Assembly (NCBI GenBank): GCA_021325495.1
Contig: JAJPGZ010000002.1
Span: 620,001 to 684,000 of the forward strand
DNA length: 64,000 nucleotides
Direction: 5' to 3'
DNA from: Spartobacteria bacterium
Lineage (GTDB): Bacteria > Verrucomicrobiota > Verrucomicrobiia > Chthoniobacterales > UBA10450
A model generated the notes under the pieces. That model did not search any database. It saw nothing but the letters and a program-made list of their open reading frames with translations, and was not told the DNA's origin. Position numbers and translations under genes: made by a program. Positions 42,948 through 51,777 of the stretch are shown here, in pieces. Position 1 is the stretch's first letter, and every line of letters starts with the position of its first letter.

Positions 42948-44129
42948 ATGGTCGCCGAATTCGAAAAACAGCTCGCGGGCACGTTGGCAGAGATTAAAGC
43001 GCAAGGTCTTTACAAAACCGAACGCATCATCACTTCGCCGCAGGATGCGAAGATCGACATCGTCGGCGGCAAGCGCGTGCTCAACATGTGCGCCAATAAT
43101 TATCTCGGTCTGGCCGATCATCCCGAGCTCATCAAAGCGGCCAAGGAGGCGCTCGACACTCACGGCTTCGGCATGGCCAGCGTGCGTTTCATTTGCGGGA
43201 CGCAGGACATTCACAAGGAACTGGAAAATGCCCTAACGAAATTCCTCGGCACCGAAGACACCATCCTTTATCCGAGCGCGTTCGACGCCAATGGCGGTTT
43301 GTTCGAAACCATTCTTACCGACAAAGATGCGGTCATCTCCGATGAATTGAATCACGCATCGATCATCGACGGCATTCGTCTCTGCAAAGCGCAACGGCTT
43401 CGCTACAAGCACAACGACATGGCCGACCTCGAAGCGAAACTCAAAGAGGCGGGCAATGCGCGCACGAAACTGATCGCGACCGACGGCTGCTTCTCGATGG
43501 ACGGAACGATCGCGGACTTGAAGGCGATTGTCGATCTTGCGCAGAAATACAATGCCCTAACGATGATCGACGACGCGCACGCCAGCGGATTTCTCGGGAA
43601 GACGGGCCGCGGCACGCACGAATATCGCGGCGTCATGGGCAAGATCGACATCATTACCGGCACGCTCGGCAAAGCGCTCGGCGGCGCCAGCGGCGGATTC
43701 ACCAGCGCGCGAAAAGTGATTGTCGATCTTTTGCGGCAACGTTCGCGTCCGTATTTATTTTCCAACAGCGTCGCGCCGCACATCGTGGCCGCGACATTGA
43801 AAGCGCTCGAGCTACTCAGCGCCTCCACCGAACTGCGCGACAAGCTTGAGGAGAACACAAAATATTTTCGCGCAGCCCTGACCGAGCGCGGCCTAACGAT
43901 CAAGCCCGGCACGCATCCGATCGTGCCGATCATGATTGGCGACGCCGCCAAATCGCAGAAGTTCGCCGCGCGCATGCTCGAGAAAGGGGTTTACGTCATC
44001 GGATTTTTTTATCCGGTCGTGCCGCACGGGACCGCGCGCGTGCGCACGCAAGTGAGCGCGGCGCATTCGCGGGAGGATTTGGAATTCGCCGTGAACGCGT
44101 TTGCTGAGACTAACCAAGAGCTGACGTAA
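42948..44129 (+). CDS. kbl: 2-amino-3-ketobutyrate CoA ligase (glycine C-acetyltransferase)
   Basis: A 393-residue PLP enzyme of the alpha-oxoamine synthase family. Features are [56 protein letters not shown], and the PLP lysine in [15 protein letters not shown]. The overall match and length fit Kbl better than KBL-like serine palmitoyltransferase. It converts glycine and acetyl-CoA to 2-amino-3-ketobutyrate in threonine degradation. ATG 42948 is used; frames further upstream run into the transposon. The insertion 40 bp upstream has replaced its native promoter region. It overlaps the convergent next gene by 20 bp. Confidence 0.92.
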   Translation: MVAEFEKQLAGTLAEIKAQGLYKTERIITSPQDAKIDIVGGKRVLNMCANNYLGLADHPELIKAAKEALDTHGFGMASVRFICGTQDIHKELENALTKFLGTEDTILYPSAFDANGGLFETILTDKDAVISDELNHASIIDGIRLCKAQRLRYKHNDMADLEAKLKEAGNARTKLIATDGCFSMDGTIADLKAIVDLAQKYNALTMIDDAHASGFLGKTGRGTHEYRGVMGKIDIITGTLGKALGGASGGFTSARKVIVDLLRQRSRPYLFSNSVAPHIVAATLKALELLSASTELRDKLEENTKYFRAALTERGLTIKPGTHPIVPIMIGDAAKSQKFAARMLEKGVYVIGFFYPVVPHGTARVRTQVSAAHSREDLEFAVNAFAETNQELT

Positions 44130-45642
44130 GCGAACGCGCGCTCGCCGGTGTGTCGATGTCGGCGAGCAATTCGGGCCACCAGTCACCTTCGAGCCGGCGC
44201 AGCAATCGCGTTGGCACGTCACGCAATGCGTTAGCGATAATGTCCCGCTCAACCTTTGCAAGATCGACATCGGAACGTGATTGCTTGAGAAATGCTTCGA
44301 TCGCCGAATACGGCGGAAAACCGTACGCATCCTCGCAGTTGCGCATCAATATTTCCAACGCCTCCCCCGGCGGCAACTCGGCACGAGCATCCGTGCCGCG
44401 TTGGATGATGAACATTTTCGATAGACGCGATTCGGCCGCGACTTCGATGCCCGGCAGCAGTTGCTCGACTGTGTACTTCGGCGGCGGCACGAGATATTGC
44501 GCGTAGGCATTGATCGTCGCCGCCGGCACTCGCGTTTTAGCGAGGGCGTGCGCGAAACGCCGGCCTTTGCGCGAATGAATCCGGCTTTGAAACGGCAGAA
44601 ACAAACGTTCGTACCAAACCAGGCACTCGGTCTGAATTGCACGCACCGTGTGTGCGCTGATTGTCAACGGCTTCGGATAACTGAGCACATGTCCGTCCCG
44701 CCTAACGATGGTCAGATCATCCGCCAGAAACGCGGCCGACTTTGTCCGGCCGAGATGGCGAAGCAGTTGCAACAGCGTTGTGGTTTTGCCGGTGTCAGTG
44801 AGCGATGTAATGAGACAGGCACGATTCTCGATCGTTAGGCAGGCGCCGTGGACGAGGGCGTAGCCTTTCTCGACGAAAACCCAGCGCAAAACTGGTTCGA
44901 CCACGTTCGTATAAAGGACGTGCGGCGACCAGCCGAGTAACGGCGATGCGACGATATCGACGCGCTCGTTCACATCGATGCGCGCGCGAAATCCGAAAAT
45001 CCCGAAACCTTCGCTGTAATCGAGACGTCGAACGTGCGGTGGCGGTTCGCTTTTTGCGCGCGGCATTCCGATCGAGATGCGTAACGTCGGGCGCTCGATT
45101 GATTGCAAAACGCGGAATGGTTTGAGTTCTGGCAGACGCGCGGCGGAAACGATCGTGACGATGTCGTGGATGTTGTAGGCGTAAACTTGCGGGACGCGTT
45201 GCCAGATCCACTGGTTCGCGATGAGGTAACGCAGCGTCGTCGCCAGTCCAATGGAGAAGAGATTCGAAATTTGGTAGTGAATGCCGAGACCGGAAGTCAG
45301 CGCCCACATCACGGGACTACGCAGCAACAGCGCCGCGCCGTTCATCAGGAAAAACTGCAACAATCGCAAAAGAGGACTGCCCGCAATATTGCGGTCGCGA
45401 AAAACCCACAACTCCGAGAAGACGAAGTTCCACGAAGTAGATGCGACAGTCGCAACGGCAGCGGACCAAAGATAGTAAACGCCGAGGCGTTCGGTCACGA
45501 ACCTGAGGACGAGAACGTTCACGAACAGTCCCGAGACGCCGATCAATGCGAACTGAAAAAAGCGAACCGGGATGGCCTGGCGCGTGAAAACGCGCCGGCG
45601 AATCGCGTCACCAGTCTTTAAGCGCCAAAACATCCAGGACAT
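44110..45642 (-). CDS. GtrA-like membrane domain fused to an HPr-kinase-like P-loop domain
   Basis: A 510-residue protein. The N-terminus (about 25-165) is a four-helix GtrA domain ([35 protein letters not shown]). GtrA proteins help flip or transfer lipid-linked sugars. The C-terminal half holds a Walker A site, [20 protein letters not shown], with [13 protein letters not shown] downstream as a probable second motif. This order resembles HPr kinase/PEP-carboxykinase-like ATPases. The fusion suggests nucleotide-controlled sugar-lipid transport. The adjacent divergent gene is a membrane glycosyltransferase, which fits. Confidence 0.7.
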   Translation of the reverse strand: MSWMFWRLKTGDAIRRRVFTRQAIPVRFFQFALIGVSGLFVNVLVLRFVTERLGVYYLWSAAVATVASTSWNFVFSELWVFRDRNIAGSPLLRLLQFFLMNGAALLLRSPVMWALTSGLGIHYQISNLFSIGLATTLRYLIANQWIWQRVPQVYAYNIHDIVTIVSAARLPELKPFRVLQSIERPTLRISIGMPRAKSEPPPHVRRLDYSEGFGIFGFRARIDVNERVDIVASPLLGWSPHVLYTNVVEPVLRWVFVEKGYALVHGACLTIENRACLITSLTDTGKTTTLLQLLRHLGRTKSAAFLADDLTIVRRDGHVLSYPKPLTISAHTVRAIQTECLVWYERLFLPFQSRIHSRKGRRFAHALAKTRVPAATINAYAQYLVPPPKYTVEQLLPGIEVAAESRLSKMFIIQRGTDARAELPPGEALEILMRNCEDAYGFPPYSAIEAFLKQSRSDVDLAKVERDIIANALRDVPTRLLRRLEGDWWPELLADIDTPASARSLTSALG

Positions 45643-45697
45643 AATCTTTCGCGGGAAAGAAGGATGGCGCTTTTAGACGACTTGGGAATCGATTTCA

Positions 45698-47344
45698 ATG
45701 CAATCCGCTATGACACAGACCGACGATGTCGATCTTAGCAACACGCCAGCGAAAACCGATTTTCTGAAGCGGGCAGAATTTTTCGTCGCGCTCCTGCTTT
45801 CGCTCCTCGTGTTTTTCCTGCTGGTTGTGCGCGCGCAACACGCCGGTGCGTTGTGGCGGGACGAATGCACTTCGATGCGATTGGCCGAGCTAACGACCGT
45901 CGAACCGTTGCGCGATCGCCTGCCGTACACGCTGCTCTTTCCCGCCATTGTTCGTATTCACACGGCGTTGTTCGGCGCGAGCGACATGAGCATGAGGATC
46001 TTCGGCGCCGCGGTTGGCGTTTTGTTCATCGGTATCGCGTGGATCAACACGCGCGTGATGCGAACCGGACCTCCGCTCGTCTTGCTCGCGCTCATCGGTC
46101 TCAATTCCACATTTCTAGTTTGGGGAACGAATGTGCGCGGCTACGGCCTCGGTACCGTCATCGTTATTTTCGCCGCCGGTCTCGCCGCCAGCCTGTTGAT
46201 TCTTAGATCGACATGGAAGATCGCCGCGCTTTTGCTCGCCGGTTTGTGCGCGCCGCACTTGCTGGTGCACGACGCGCCGCTCATCGCCGCCATTATCTGC
46301 GCAACAATTATCATCAGCCTACTGCGCAAAGATCGACAACTAGCGTTCATCCTTTGCGCGGTCGTTGTCGTGATCGTCGCTGCGTGTTTGCCATTCTTCG
46401 GCGCAAGCGCCTACCGCGATTCGCATATCATCTTGAAATTTCGCACTAGCTTTCTTGGTGCCTGGCAAAGTTTGAAAATGGCTTTCGGCCAGCCAGTGCG
46501 TGTGACGTCCACTCTGTGGGCTGGAATCTTTTTCGCGGCCTTGATCGGCGCCATTTGGCGATTGCGCGAAACTCGGAGCGAGAATTCATCAACCGAACGC
46601 GATCTGTTTTGGTTCGCTCTTCTCGTTAGCGTCGCCACCGTCATCGGCTTTTTCGTCTTTCTGCGGCTTCTCGATTATTGGCCGCACCGTTGGTATTACC
46701 TGCCGCTTCTTGGCGCTTTCGCAGTGGCAATCGATCTGATATTCGATATCGCGTCGCGTCTTCGGCCGGTGCGTTGGGCGCGATTGGTTTTGATTAGCGC
46801 TGTTGCGCCGGCGCTGGCGTTTTTTGCGTGGCCCGCTCTTCTCGAGCGGCAAACAAACATCGATTTGATCGCCACCAATTTGGAAAACACAGCGACCGCC
46901 GACGACCTCATCGTCATCAACCCGTGGGACCACGGCGTTTCGTTCAACCGCTATTATCACGGCGCGGCCCCGTTCGTAACCGTGCCGATGATGGATGAGC
47001 ACCGCATTCATCGTTACGACATGGTCAAAGCAAAGATGATGTCGGCCAATGCGCTCGACGATCTTCTCGAAAAAATCGCGGCCACGCTCGCGACGGGTCA
47101 TCGCGTTTGGCTCGTCGGCGGCGCGCAATTGCTTCGGCCTAACGAAATCCCGCATTTGCTTCCACCGGCCCCGCAATCCGAATTCGGTTGGAGTAACGAT
47201 GCGTATCGAAATTCCTGGTCGCAACAGTTAGGCGCATTCTTTCAAGCGCACGCCGGTCATCTCGACGTCACGCCGGCGCCGGGCGAGTACACTAACGAAG
47301 TCGAGAAAGATGACGTCTGGCTGTTCGAAGGTTGGCGCGAGTAA
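45698..47344 (+). CDS. Membrane glycosyltransferase of the GT-C/ArnT-like type
   Basis: A 548-residue protein with about ten hydrophobic helices. After the first helix comes ALWRDECTSMRLAEL, where the Asp-Glu pair matches the catalytic aspartate loop of GT39/GT83-like enzymes using polyprenyl-phosphate sugars. A periplasmic C-terminal part starts about residue 390 with ADDLIVINPWDHGVSFNRYY. It would transfer a sugar to lipid or protein outside the membrane. An M1 at 45727 encodes DDVDL in the N-terminal tail. It is divergent from the GtrA fusion with 55 bp between. Confidence 0.75.
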   Translation: MQSAMTQTDDVDLSNTPAKTDFLKRAEFFVALLLSLLVFFLLVVRAQHAGALWRDECTSMRLAELTTVEPLRDRLPYTLLFPAIVRIHTALFGASDMSMRIFGAAVGVLFIGIAWINTRVMRTGPPLVLLALIGLNSTFLVWGTNVRGYGLGTVIVIFAAGLAASLLILRSTWKIAALLLAGLCAPHLLVHDAPLIAAIICATIIISLLRKDRQLAFILCAVVVVIVAACLPFFGASAYRDSHIILKFRTSFLGAWQSLKMAFGQPVRVTSTLWAGIFFAALIGAIWRLRETRSENSSTERDLFWFALLVSVATVIGFFVFLRLLDYWPHRWYYLPLLGAFAVAIDLIFDIASRLRPVRWARLVLISAVAPALAFFAWPALLERQTNIDLIATNLENTATADDLIVINPWDHGVSFNRYYHGAAPFVTVPMMDEHRIHRYDMVKAKMMSANALDDLLEKIAATLATGHRVWLVGGAQLLRPNEIPHLLPPAPQSEFGWSNDAYRNSWSQQLGAFFQAHAGHLDVTPAPGEYTNEVEKDDVWLFEGWRE

Positions 47345-47350
47345 ATCGCG

Positions 47351-48529
47351 CTACTGGTCGTGCAGCGCGATGCTGGAGCCAACCCAGGTTCTGTCCTTGT
47401 TGAAATTCACGCCCATCATTTTTCCCTGGCTCATGCGCACGAGATTGTTCACCAGAGTTGGATGTCGATCTTCCGCGGGCCAAACGAACATCATCCGGAT
47501 CTCCGCTTTTGATCTGGGCCCGTCCGGAGTGACGACGAAGTCGGCGTAATGAACTTTCTTTTGCAGAATCCATTCGCGCGGATTTTCCAGCGCTTCCAAT
47601 TTTTCACGCGTCGGATCCATTTCCACGCCGAGCCCGGCGAAGGAGTAGAGCGGCTTCAAAACGTAATTGTCGATCTTTTCGTCGTTCGGGAATTCGTTGG
47701 CGAAGAATGCGGGCGATGTGTGCGCGGTCTTCAGAAACGGCAGGGAATGTTTGCTGATGCGAAAGTACCAGTTCGGATGACCGACCCATTCAACGTCGAG
47801 CTCATCCTGAAAACTAAATGCAAGATCGACATCTTCCCTTCGCATGAGCTCATCGAAGATGACGCGGTTGTAAATTCGCTCGATCCGTTTGCCGTCGTGA
47901 AATAATTCGCGGCCGCGCTTTTCGACTTTCGTTACACAGACCGAACGAATGCCGAGCAATGTCTCGGTCGCGGCGAAATCGATCCGCGTTTTCTGTTTGT
48001 CTGGCTCGATCTCGAGCAACACCACATTCTCCGGTTTCGCATCGGCGATGATGGTGCGTTTCAAAAGATCGACATAGGCATCGTCTTTGATTCCGCCGAA
48101 CGACGACGTCCAATTGCGCGGAATCGCCGGGAAAGCGTTGCGCATGCAGTGCAAGAGGAGCAATTGGAATCCGAACAGACTCGGAAAGCCCTGCAGCTCG
48201 ATCAATCGCGGCGTGAGTTTGCCGTCGACTTCGCAAATGCCGAAATCGACCGCGATAAAATTTGGGTGGGACGTTTCGTTAGGCACGGCCAACCCTTCCG
48301 GGATGGCGTTGTGGGCATGACGCGCGAACTCGGGCGTGCGCGTAAGATCGACAATCTCATGCGCGGCGAGCACGACTTCGTCGGTGAATTCGCGCGTAAG
48401 AAAGATCGGCGTCTCGGAAACGCGAAAATCGGCCGGCCATTTTTCGGTTTCGTTCACGCACCGCAGGAGCGTCGCGTATTTGTCGGCCGTAAAGTCGGCG
48501 TTGAACTTTGCGCGGAGCTCAGGCTCCAT
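47351..48529 (-). CDS. ATP-grasp-like ligase, unknown substrate
   Basis: A 392-residue protein. The C-terminal half has the ATP-grasp nucleotide-site pattern: NYVLKPLYSFAGLGVEM with the lysine, WILQKKVHYADFV as hinge, and EIRMMFVW as an acidic strand. The N-terminal half includes SHPNFIAVDFGICEVDGKL and RLIELQGFPSLFGFQ. It is probably a carboxylate-amine ligase. It lies last in a minus-strand run, three bases after the M29-type gene, so it likely acts on the same small molecule. The assignment to ATP-grasp rests on pattern only. Confidence 0.6.
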   Translation of the reverse strand: MEPELRAKFNADFTADKYATLLRCVNETEKWPADFRVSETPIFLTREFTDEVVLAAHEIVDLTRTPEFARHAHNAIPEGLAVPNETSHPNFIAVDFGICEVDGKLTPRLIELQGFPSLFGFQLLLLHCMRNAFPAIPRNWTSSFGGIKDDAYVDLLKRTIIADAKPENVVLLEIEPDKQKTRIDFAATETLLGIRSVCVTKVEKRGRELFHDGKRIERIYNRVIFDELMRREDVDLAFSFQDELDVEWVGHPNWYFRISKHSLPFLKTAHTSPAFFANEFPNDEKIDNYVLKPLYSFAGLGVEMDPTREKLEALENPREWILQKKVHYADFVVTPDGPRSKAEIRMMFVWPAEDRHPTLVNNLVRMSQGKMMGVNFNKDRTWVGSSIALHDQ

Positions 48530-48532
48530 CGC

Positions 48533-49552
48533 TCAGACCAGGAATTTGCCGGCGCGCATGACTTGCTCGCCGTCGAACCAGATGTCGAAATCGCGGCCGA
48601 CACAATCGATGTGCGTCTTCGATTTCCAATCAGCGCCGGTGTGCTCGGCGTAGGGATGACCGAAGGCGATGTGGATGCCGGGAATTTTTTCGTCCTGCAA
48701 AATGTTTCCGATCACGCGCGTGCAGGCGGTATTGGTGCCGATGGCGAATTCTCCGACGCGGTTGCTATTTTCGTCGGTCGAAGTGTAAGCGCGAAAATCT
48801 TCGAGCAGCGTTTTGTGATCGCACGCAAGATCGACAATGCGATTGTCGCGCACGTCGATGGTCAGCGGCGCGTCGTGCAGATCGCCGTACTTGGCGCAGA
48901 GATAATCGCCAACCACGCCATCGACCACGAAGCGTCCATTCGTATTCTGCGGCGCGGTGAAAATTTCGCCGCCCGGCAAATTTCCCCATTTGTCGGGCGT
49001 AATGATTCCGCTCGTCTTCAGCCATTTTAGTTTCGGCGAAAACTCCGCTTCGAAATCCGTGCCCGCCGGTGTGCGACACGTGATGCGCTTCGCCGCGCGC
49101 GCGCGTTCGATCAAACGCTGGCTCAACGCATCGATCGCATTGAAATCGGCGCGCATGCCTTCGAGCATGATCTCGCGCGTGATGTTGACCATGTGACCGT
49201 GGCGAATGTGTTTCTTGTTCACGACGTCGCTCATTTGCATGCGCGCAGCCAGCTCGCCGGGCTGCGATTGCGCAGCGAAGATTGACACCTGCGATTGGGC
49301 GAGGTCGTCGAGAATAATTTGCGGCATATTCTGGGTCGGCCGCTCGGTGTAATCCTCCAACACGAAAACGGCGTGCTCTGATCCGACTTCTTCGACTTCG
49401 GCCTGCAACGCGACCGCGATATCGTATGTCGCCTGATCGGTGATAATGGTGATGCGCTCTTCCGGCTTTAAACGCAGACAAACGCGAATAGCGTTGCGCG
49501 CGCCGGGGGCGAGTTCCTCGTCGATGGTGTCGATGGTCAAACGGTCAGGCAT
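48533..49552 (-). CDS. M29-like aminopeptidase
   Basis: A 339-residue protein resembling leucyl aminopeptidase of the M29 (thermophilic aminopeptidase) clan. The metal-binding segments are LPGGEIFTAP, RVGEFAIGTN and IPGIHIAFGHPYAEHTGADWKSKTHIDC in order. It would remove N-terminal residues from peptides using two metal ions. Next to two ATP-grasp genes and a GCS2-type ligase, a role in trimming or recycling a small peptide product is plausible. It begins 33 bases after the ligase stop. Confidence 0.8.
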   Translation of the reverse strand: MPDRLTIDTIDEELAPGARNAIRVCLRLKPEERITIITDQATYDIAVALQAEVEEVGSEHAVFVLEDYTERPTQNMPQIILDDLAQSQVSIFAAQSQPGELAARMQMSDVVNKKHIRHGHMVNITREIMLEGMRADFNAIDALSQRLIERARAAKRITCRTPAGTDFEAEFSPKLKWLKTSGIITPDKWGNLPGGEIFTAPQNTNGRFVVDGVVGDYLCAKYGDLHDAPLTIDVRDNRIVDLACDHKTLLEDFRAYTSTDENSNRVGEFAIGTNTACTRVIGNILQDEKIPGIHIAFGHPYAEHTGADWKSKTHIDCVGRDFDIWFDGEQVMRAGKFLV

Positions 49553-49585
49553 TTTGAAGCGTTCAGATTTACGCGGAATTGTAAC

Positions 49586-50698
49586 TCAAGCAACGCGCAA
49601 ACCTTCATAAGTTTCAGCGACGATTTGATCGACCACGGACTTCATGTCGTGGGTGCGATGCCAGGTTGCGAGTTGTCGATCCGCGCCAGTGCCTTCGCGC
49701 ATGATGCGTTCGATGTGCTGCATTTCGCGCCGGCTTCCGAGTTCGTCCACTTCCGTGGAAATAAATTCGAGCAACTCGTTCAGCAAACTGCGCTCTTCGA
49801 CTTCGGTTTCGCGGCCGAAATCGATGAGCTTGCCGTCGAGTCCGTAGCGCGTCGCGCGCCAGCGATTTTCATCGAGCAAACGCCGGCGATAAACGCGAAA
49901 GGTCGTATTTTGGCGGAGTAGTTTGAAGAGTTTGGCAACCGTAGCCTGGATTAACGCCGCGATCGCGAGCGTATCGTCCACGCGCGATTGCGCATCGCAC
50001 ACGCGCACCTCGAGCGTGTCGAAAAACGGATGCAAACGAATGTCCCACCAGATTTTTTTTGGATTGTCGATGCAACCGGTCTTGACCAGGAGCCGGCAAA
50101 ATTCTTCGTACTCGGCCAGCGATTCGAATGCGTCCGGAATTCCCGTGCGCGGAAAACGTTCGAACACTTTTAGGCGATAACCTTTCAATCCCGTGTCCTG
50201 GCCGACCCAGAACGGCGAATTGACCGAGAGCGCATAAATGTGCGGCAGAAAATAGCGCGCTTGATTCATGACGTGAATGGCTTCTTCGCGATTCGGAATG
50301 CCGACGTGAACGTGCAGACCGAAAATCAGATTGGCACGCGCGAGCGATTGCATGTCTTTCACGATTTCCTGGTAACGCTCGCCTTCGGTGATGAGTTGAT
50401 CGCGCCAATGTGACAACGGGTGCGTGCCGACGGACGCAATTTTCAATCCCGCTTTGCCGGCGAGCTCGGCCAGCTTGCTGCGAAGATCGACAACGTGTTC
50501 GCGCGCATGATTGATGTCGGAACAAATCTCCGTTCCGAGCTCGACCACCGATTGATGCATCTCGGGTTTGATTTGTTCTTTGAGAAGAACTTTGCCGCCC
50601 TCGAGAATTTCCTGGATGTGCGACTTCAGCTCGCGCGTGACCGGATCGACGATCGCGAACTCTTCTTCAATGCCGAGCGTGTAGGTGTGCTCCTTCAT
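49586..50698 (-). CDS. Carboxylate-amine ligase of the GCS2/YbdK family
   Basis: A 370-residue protein. It begins YTLGIEEEFAIVDPVTRELK, the family's glutamate-rich active-site start. FGLHVHVGIPNREEAIHVMNQ and WWDIRLHPFFDTLEVRVCDAQ follow. Members couple glutamate to amines or cysteine weakly; true physiological substrates are mostly unknown. Gene order places it between an ATP-grasp enzyme and an aminopeptidase, a combination predicted elsewhere for small-peptide or metabolite synthesis. Confidence 0.88.
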   Translation of the reverse strand: MKEHTYTLGIEEEFAIVDPVTRELKSHIQEILEGGKVLLKEQIKPEMHQSVVELGTEICSDINHAREHVVDLRSKLAELAGKAGLKIASVGTHPLSHWRDQLITEGERYQEIVKDMQSLARANLIFGLHVHVGIPNREEAIHVMNQARYFLPHIYALSVNSPFWVGQDTGLKGYRLKVFERFPRTGIPDAFESLAEYEEFCRLLVKTGCIDNPKKIWWDIRLHPFFDTLEVRVCDAQSRVDDTLAIAALIQATVAKLFKLLRQNTTFRVYRRRLLDENRWRATRYGLDGKLIDFGRETEVEERSLLNELLEFISTEVDELGSRREMQHIERIMREGTGADRQLATWHRTHDMKSVVDQIVAETYEGLRVA

Positions 50699-50700
50699 TC

Positions 50701-50790
50701 GGTAGGGACAGATCTCCGAGCTGTCCCAAACTTCAGGCCTTGCCTGCGCAAAGACAAATTTTTGGGACGCCTCGGAGATGCGTCCCTACC
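50701..50790. repeat. Composite REP-like hairpin element upstream of the YbdK-like gene
   Basis: Outer arms GGTAGGGAC (50701-50709) and GTCCCTACC (50782-50790). Inner hairpins are GGGACAG/CTGTCCC (50705-50711 with 50721-50727) and GGGACGC/GCGTCCC (50764-50770 with 50780-50786). It lies between two co-directional genes, just before an M1 copy (50792), and could attenuate read-through within the run. Confidence 0.8.
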
Positions 50791-50799
50791 ATGTCGATC

Positions 50800-51765
50800 T
50801 TACACGAGCTCTTCGAGTCGCCGCATGTTCACCGCGGCCTGGAGGAATTTGCCCCAACTGCAATTATTGCGGCCGGGCACATGTTCGCGCGCTTTGCGGA
50901 TGGCCATTTCGGAAACGGCTTCGACAACCCATTCGAAATTTGCCTGACCCACGGAGGCCGCTTCCGCATCCGGCGCTGGATTGCAGAAATCGATCGCCAT
51001 CGGCACGCCATCGCGGATCGCGAACTCAACCGTGTTCAAGTCGTAACCAAGAAATTGATTTAGTCGCAACACGCCCTCCTCGACCTTTTGCAAAATCTCG
51101 CGCGGGGCCTGCCACTCCGTTTGATAGCGCAAATGATACGGATGGCGCGGCTCGTAGGGCATGATGCGCACGTTGCGTTGATCGATCGAGTAACAGCGGA
51201 AGTACATGTCGAACTTCACTTCCTCCTGCAACATCATGACGAGCTGCCCGGTCTCGTTATAAGCGCGGTAAAATTCTTCCGGATTGTGCAGGCGATAAAC
51301 GTTTTTCCATCCGCCGCCGGCGAATGGCTTGAAGAACGCCGGCCAGCCGACGTAAGCAAAAATTTCCTCCCAATTCATCGGGTAGGCGAGATTGCGAAAT
51401 GATTTGTCGCTCGTGTCCGGCGGCGGCTGGTTTGACGGAAGCAAAACCGTTTTCGGAACCGCCACACCAATCATGGTCGCGAGCGCGTTATTGAAAAACT
51501 TTTCGTCCGCGCTCCACCAAAACGGATTGTTCACTACCGCGGTGCCGCTAAGTGCAGCGTTCTTGAGCCACGCGCGATAAAACGGCACATCCTGCGAGAT
51601 GCGATCGATCACGACGTCGTATCCGCACGGCTCGCCCTGGACCACCTTGTCGATCTTGACGAATTCCGCGACGACATCTTTGCCGCCGGTTTTTTGATTC
51701 ACCCGCTCGACAAACGCCGGCGGAAAACTGTGTTCCTGTCCAAAAAGGATTCCGATTTTTTTCAT
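50800..51765 (-). CDS. ATP-grasp ligase, unknown substrate
   Basis: A 321-residue protein. An N-terminal Rossmann-like start, MKKIGILFGQEHSFPPAFVE, is followed by ATP-grasp signatures: PAFFKPFAGGGWKNVYRL with the lysine, VMMLQEEVKFDMYFRCYSI, and LNTVEFAIRDGVPMAIDFCNP with acidic metal ligands. It is likely a RimK- or D-Ala-D-Ala-ligase-like enzyme joining a carboxylate to an amine. It starts 12 bases after the FAD oxidase stop, so the two are co-transcribed. Confidence 0.8.
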   Translation of the reverse strand: MKKIGILFGQEHSFPPAFVERVNQKTGGKDVVAEFVKIDKVVQGEPCGYDVVIDRISQDVPFYRAWLKNAALSGTAVVNNPFWWSADEKFFNNALATMIGVAVPKTVLLPSNQPPPDTSDKSFRNLAYPMNWEEIFAYVGWPAFFKPFAGGGWKNVYRLHNPEEFYRAYNETGQLVMMLQEEVKFDMYFRCYSIDQRNVRIMPYEPRHPYHLRYQTEWQAPREILQKVEEGVLRLNQFLGYDLNTVEFAIRDGVPMAIDFCNPAPDAEAASVGQANFEWVVEAVSEMAIRKAREHVPGRNNCSWGKFLQAAVNMRRLEELV

Positions 51766-51777
51766 AAGCGTGGTTCG

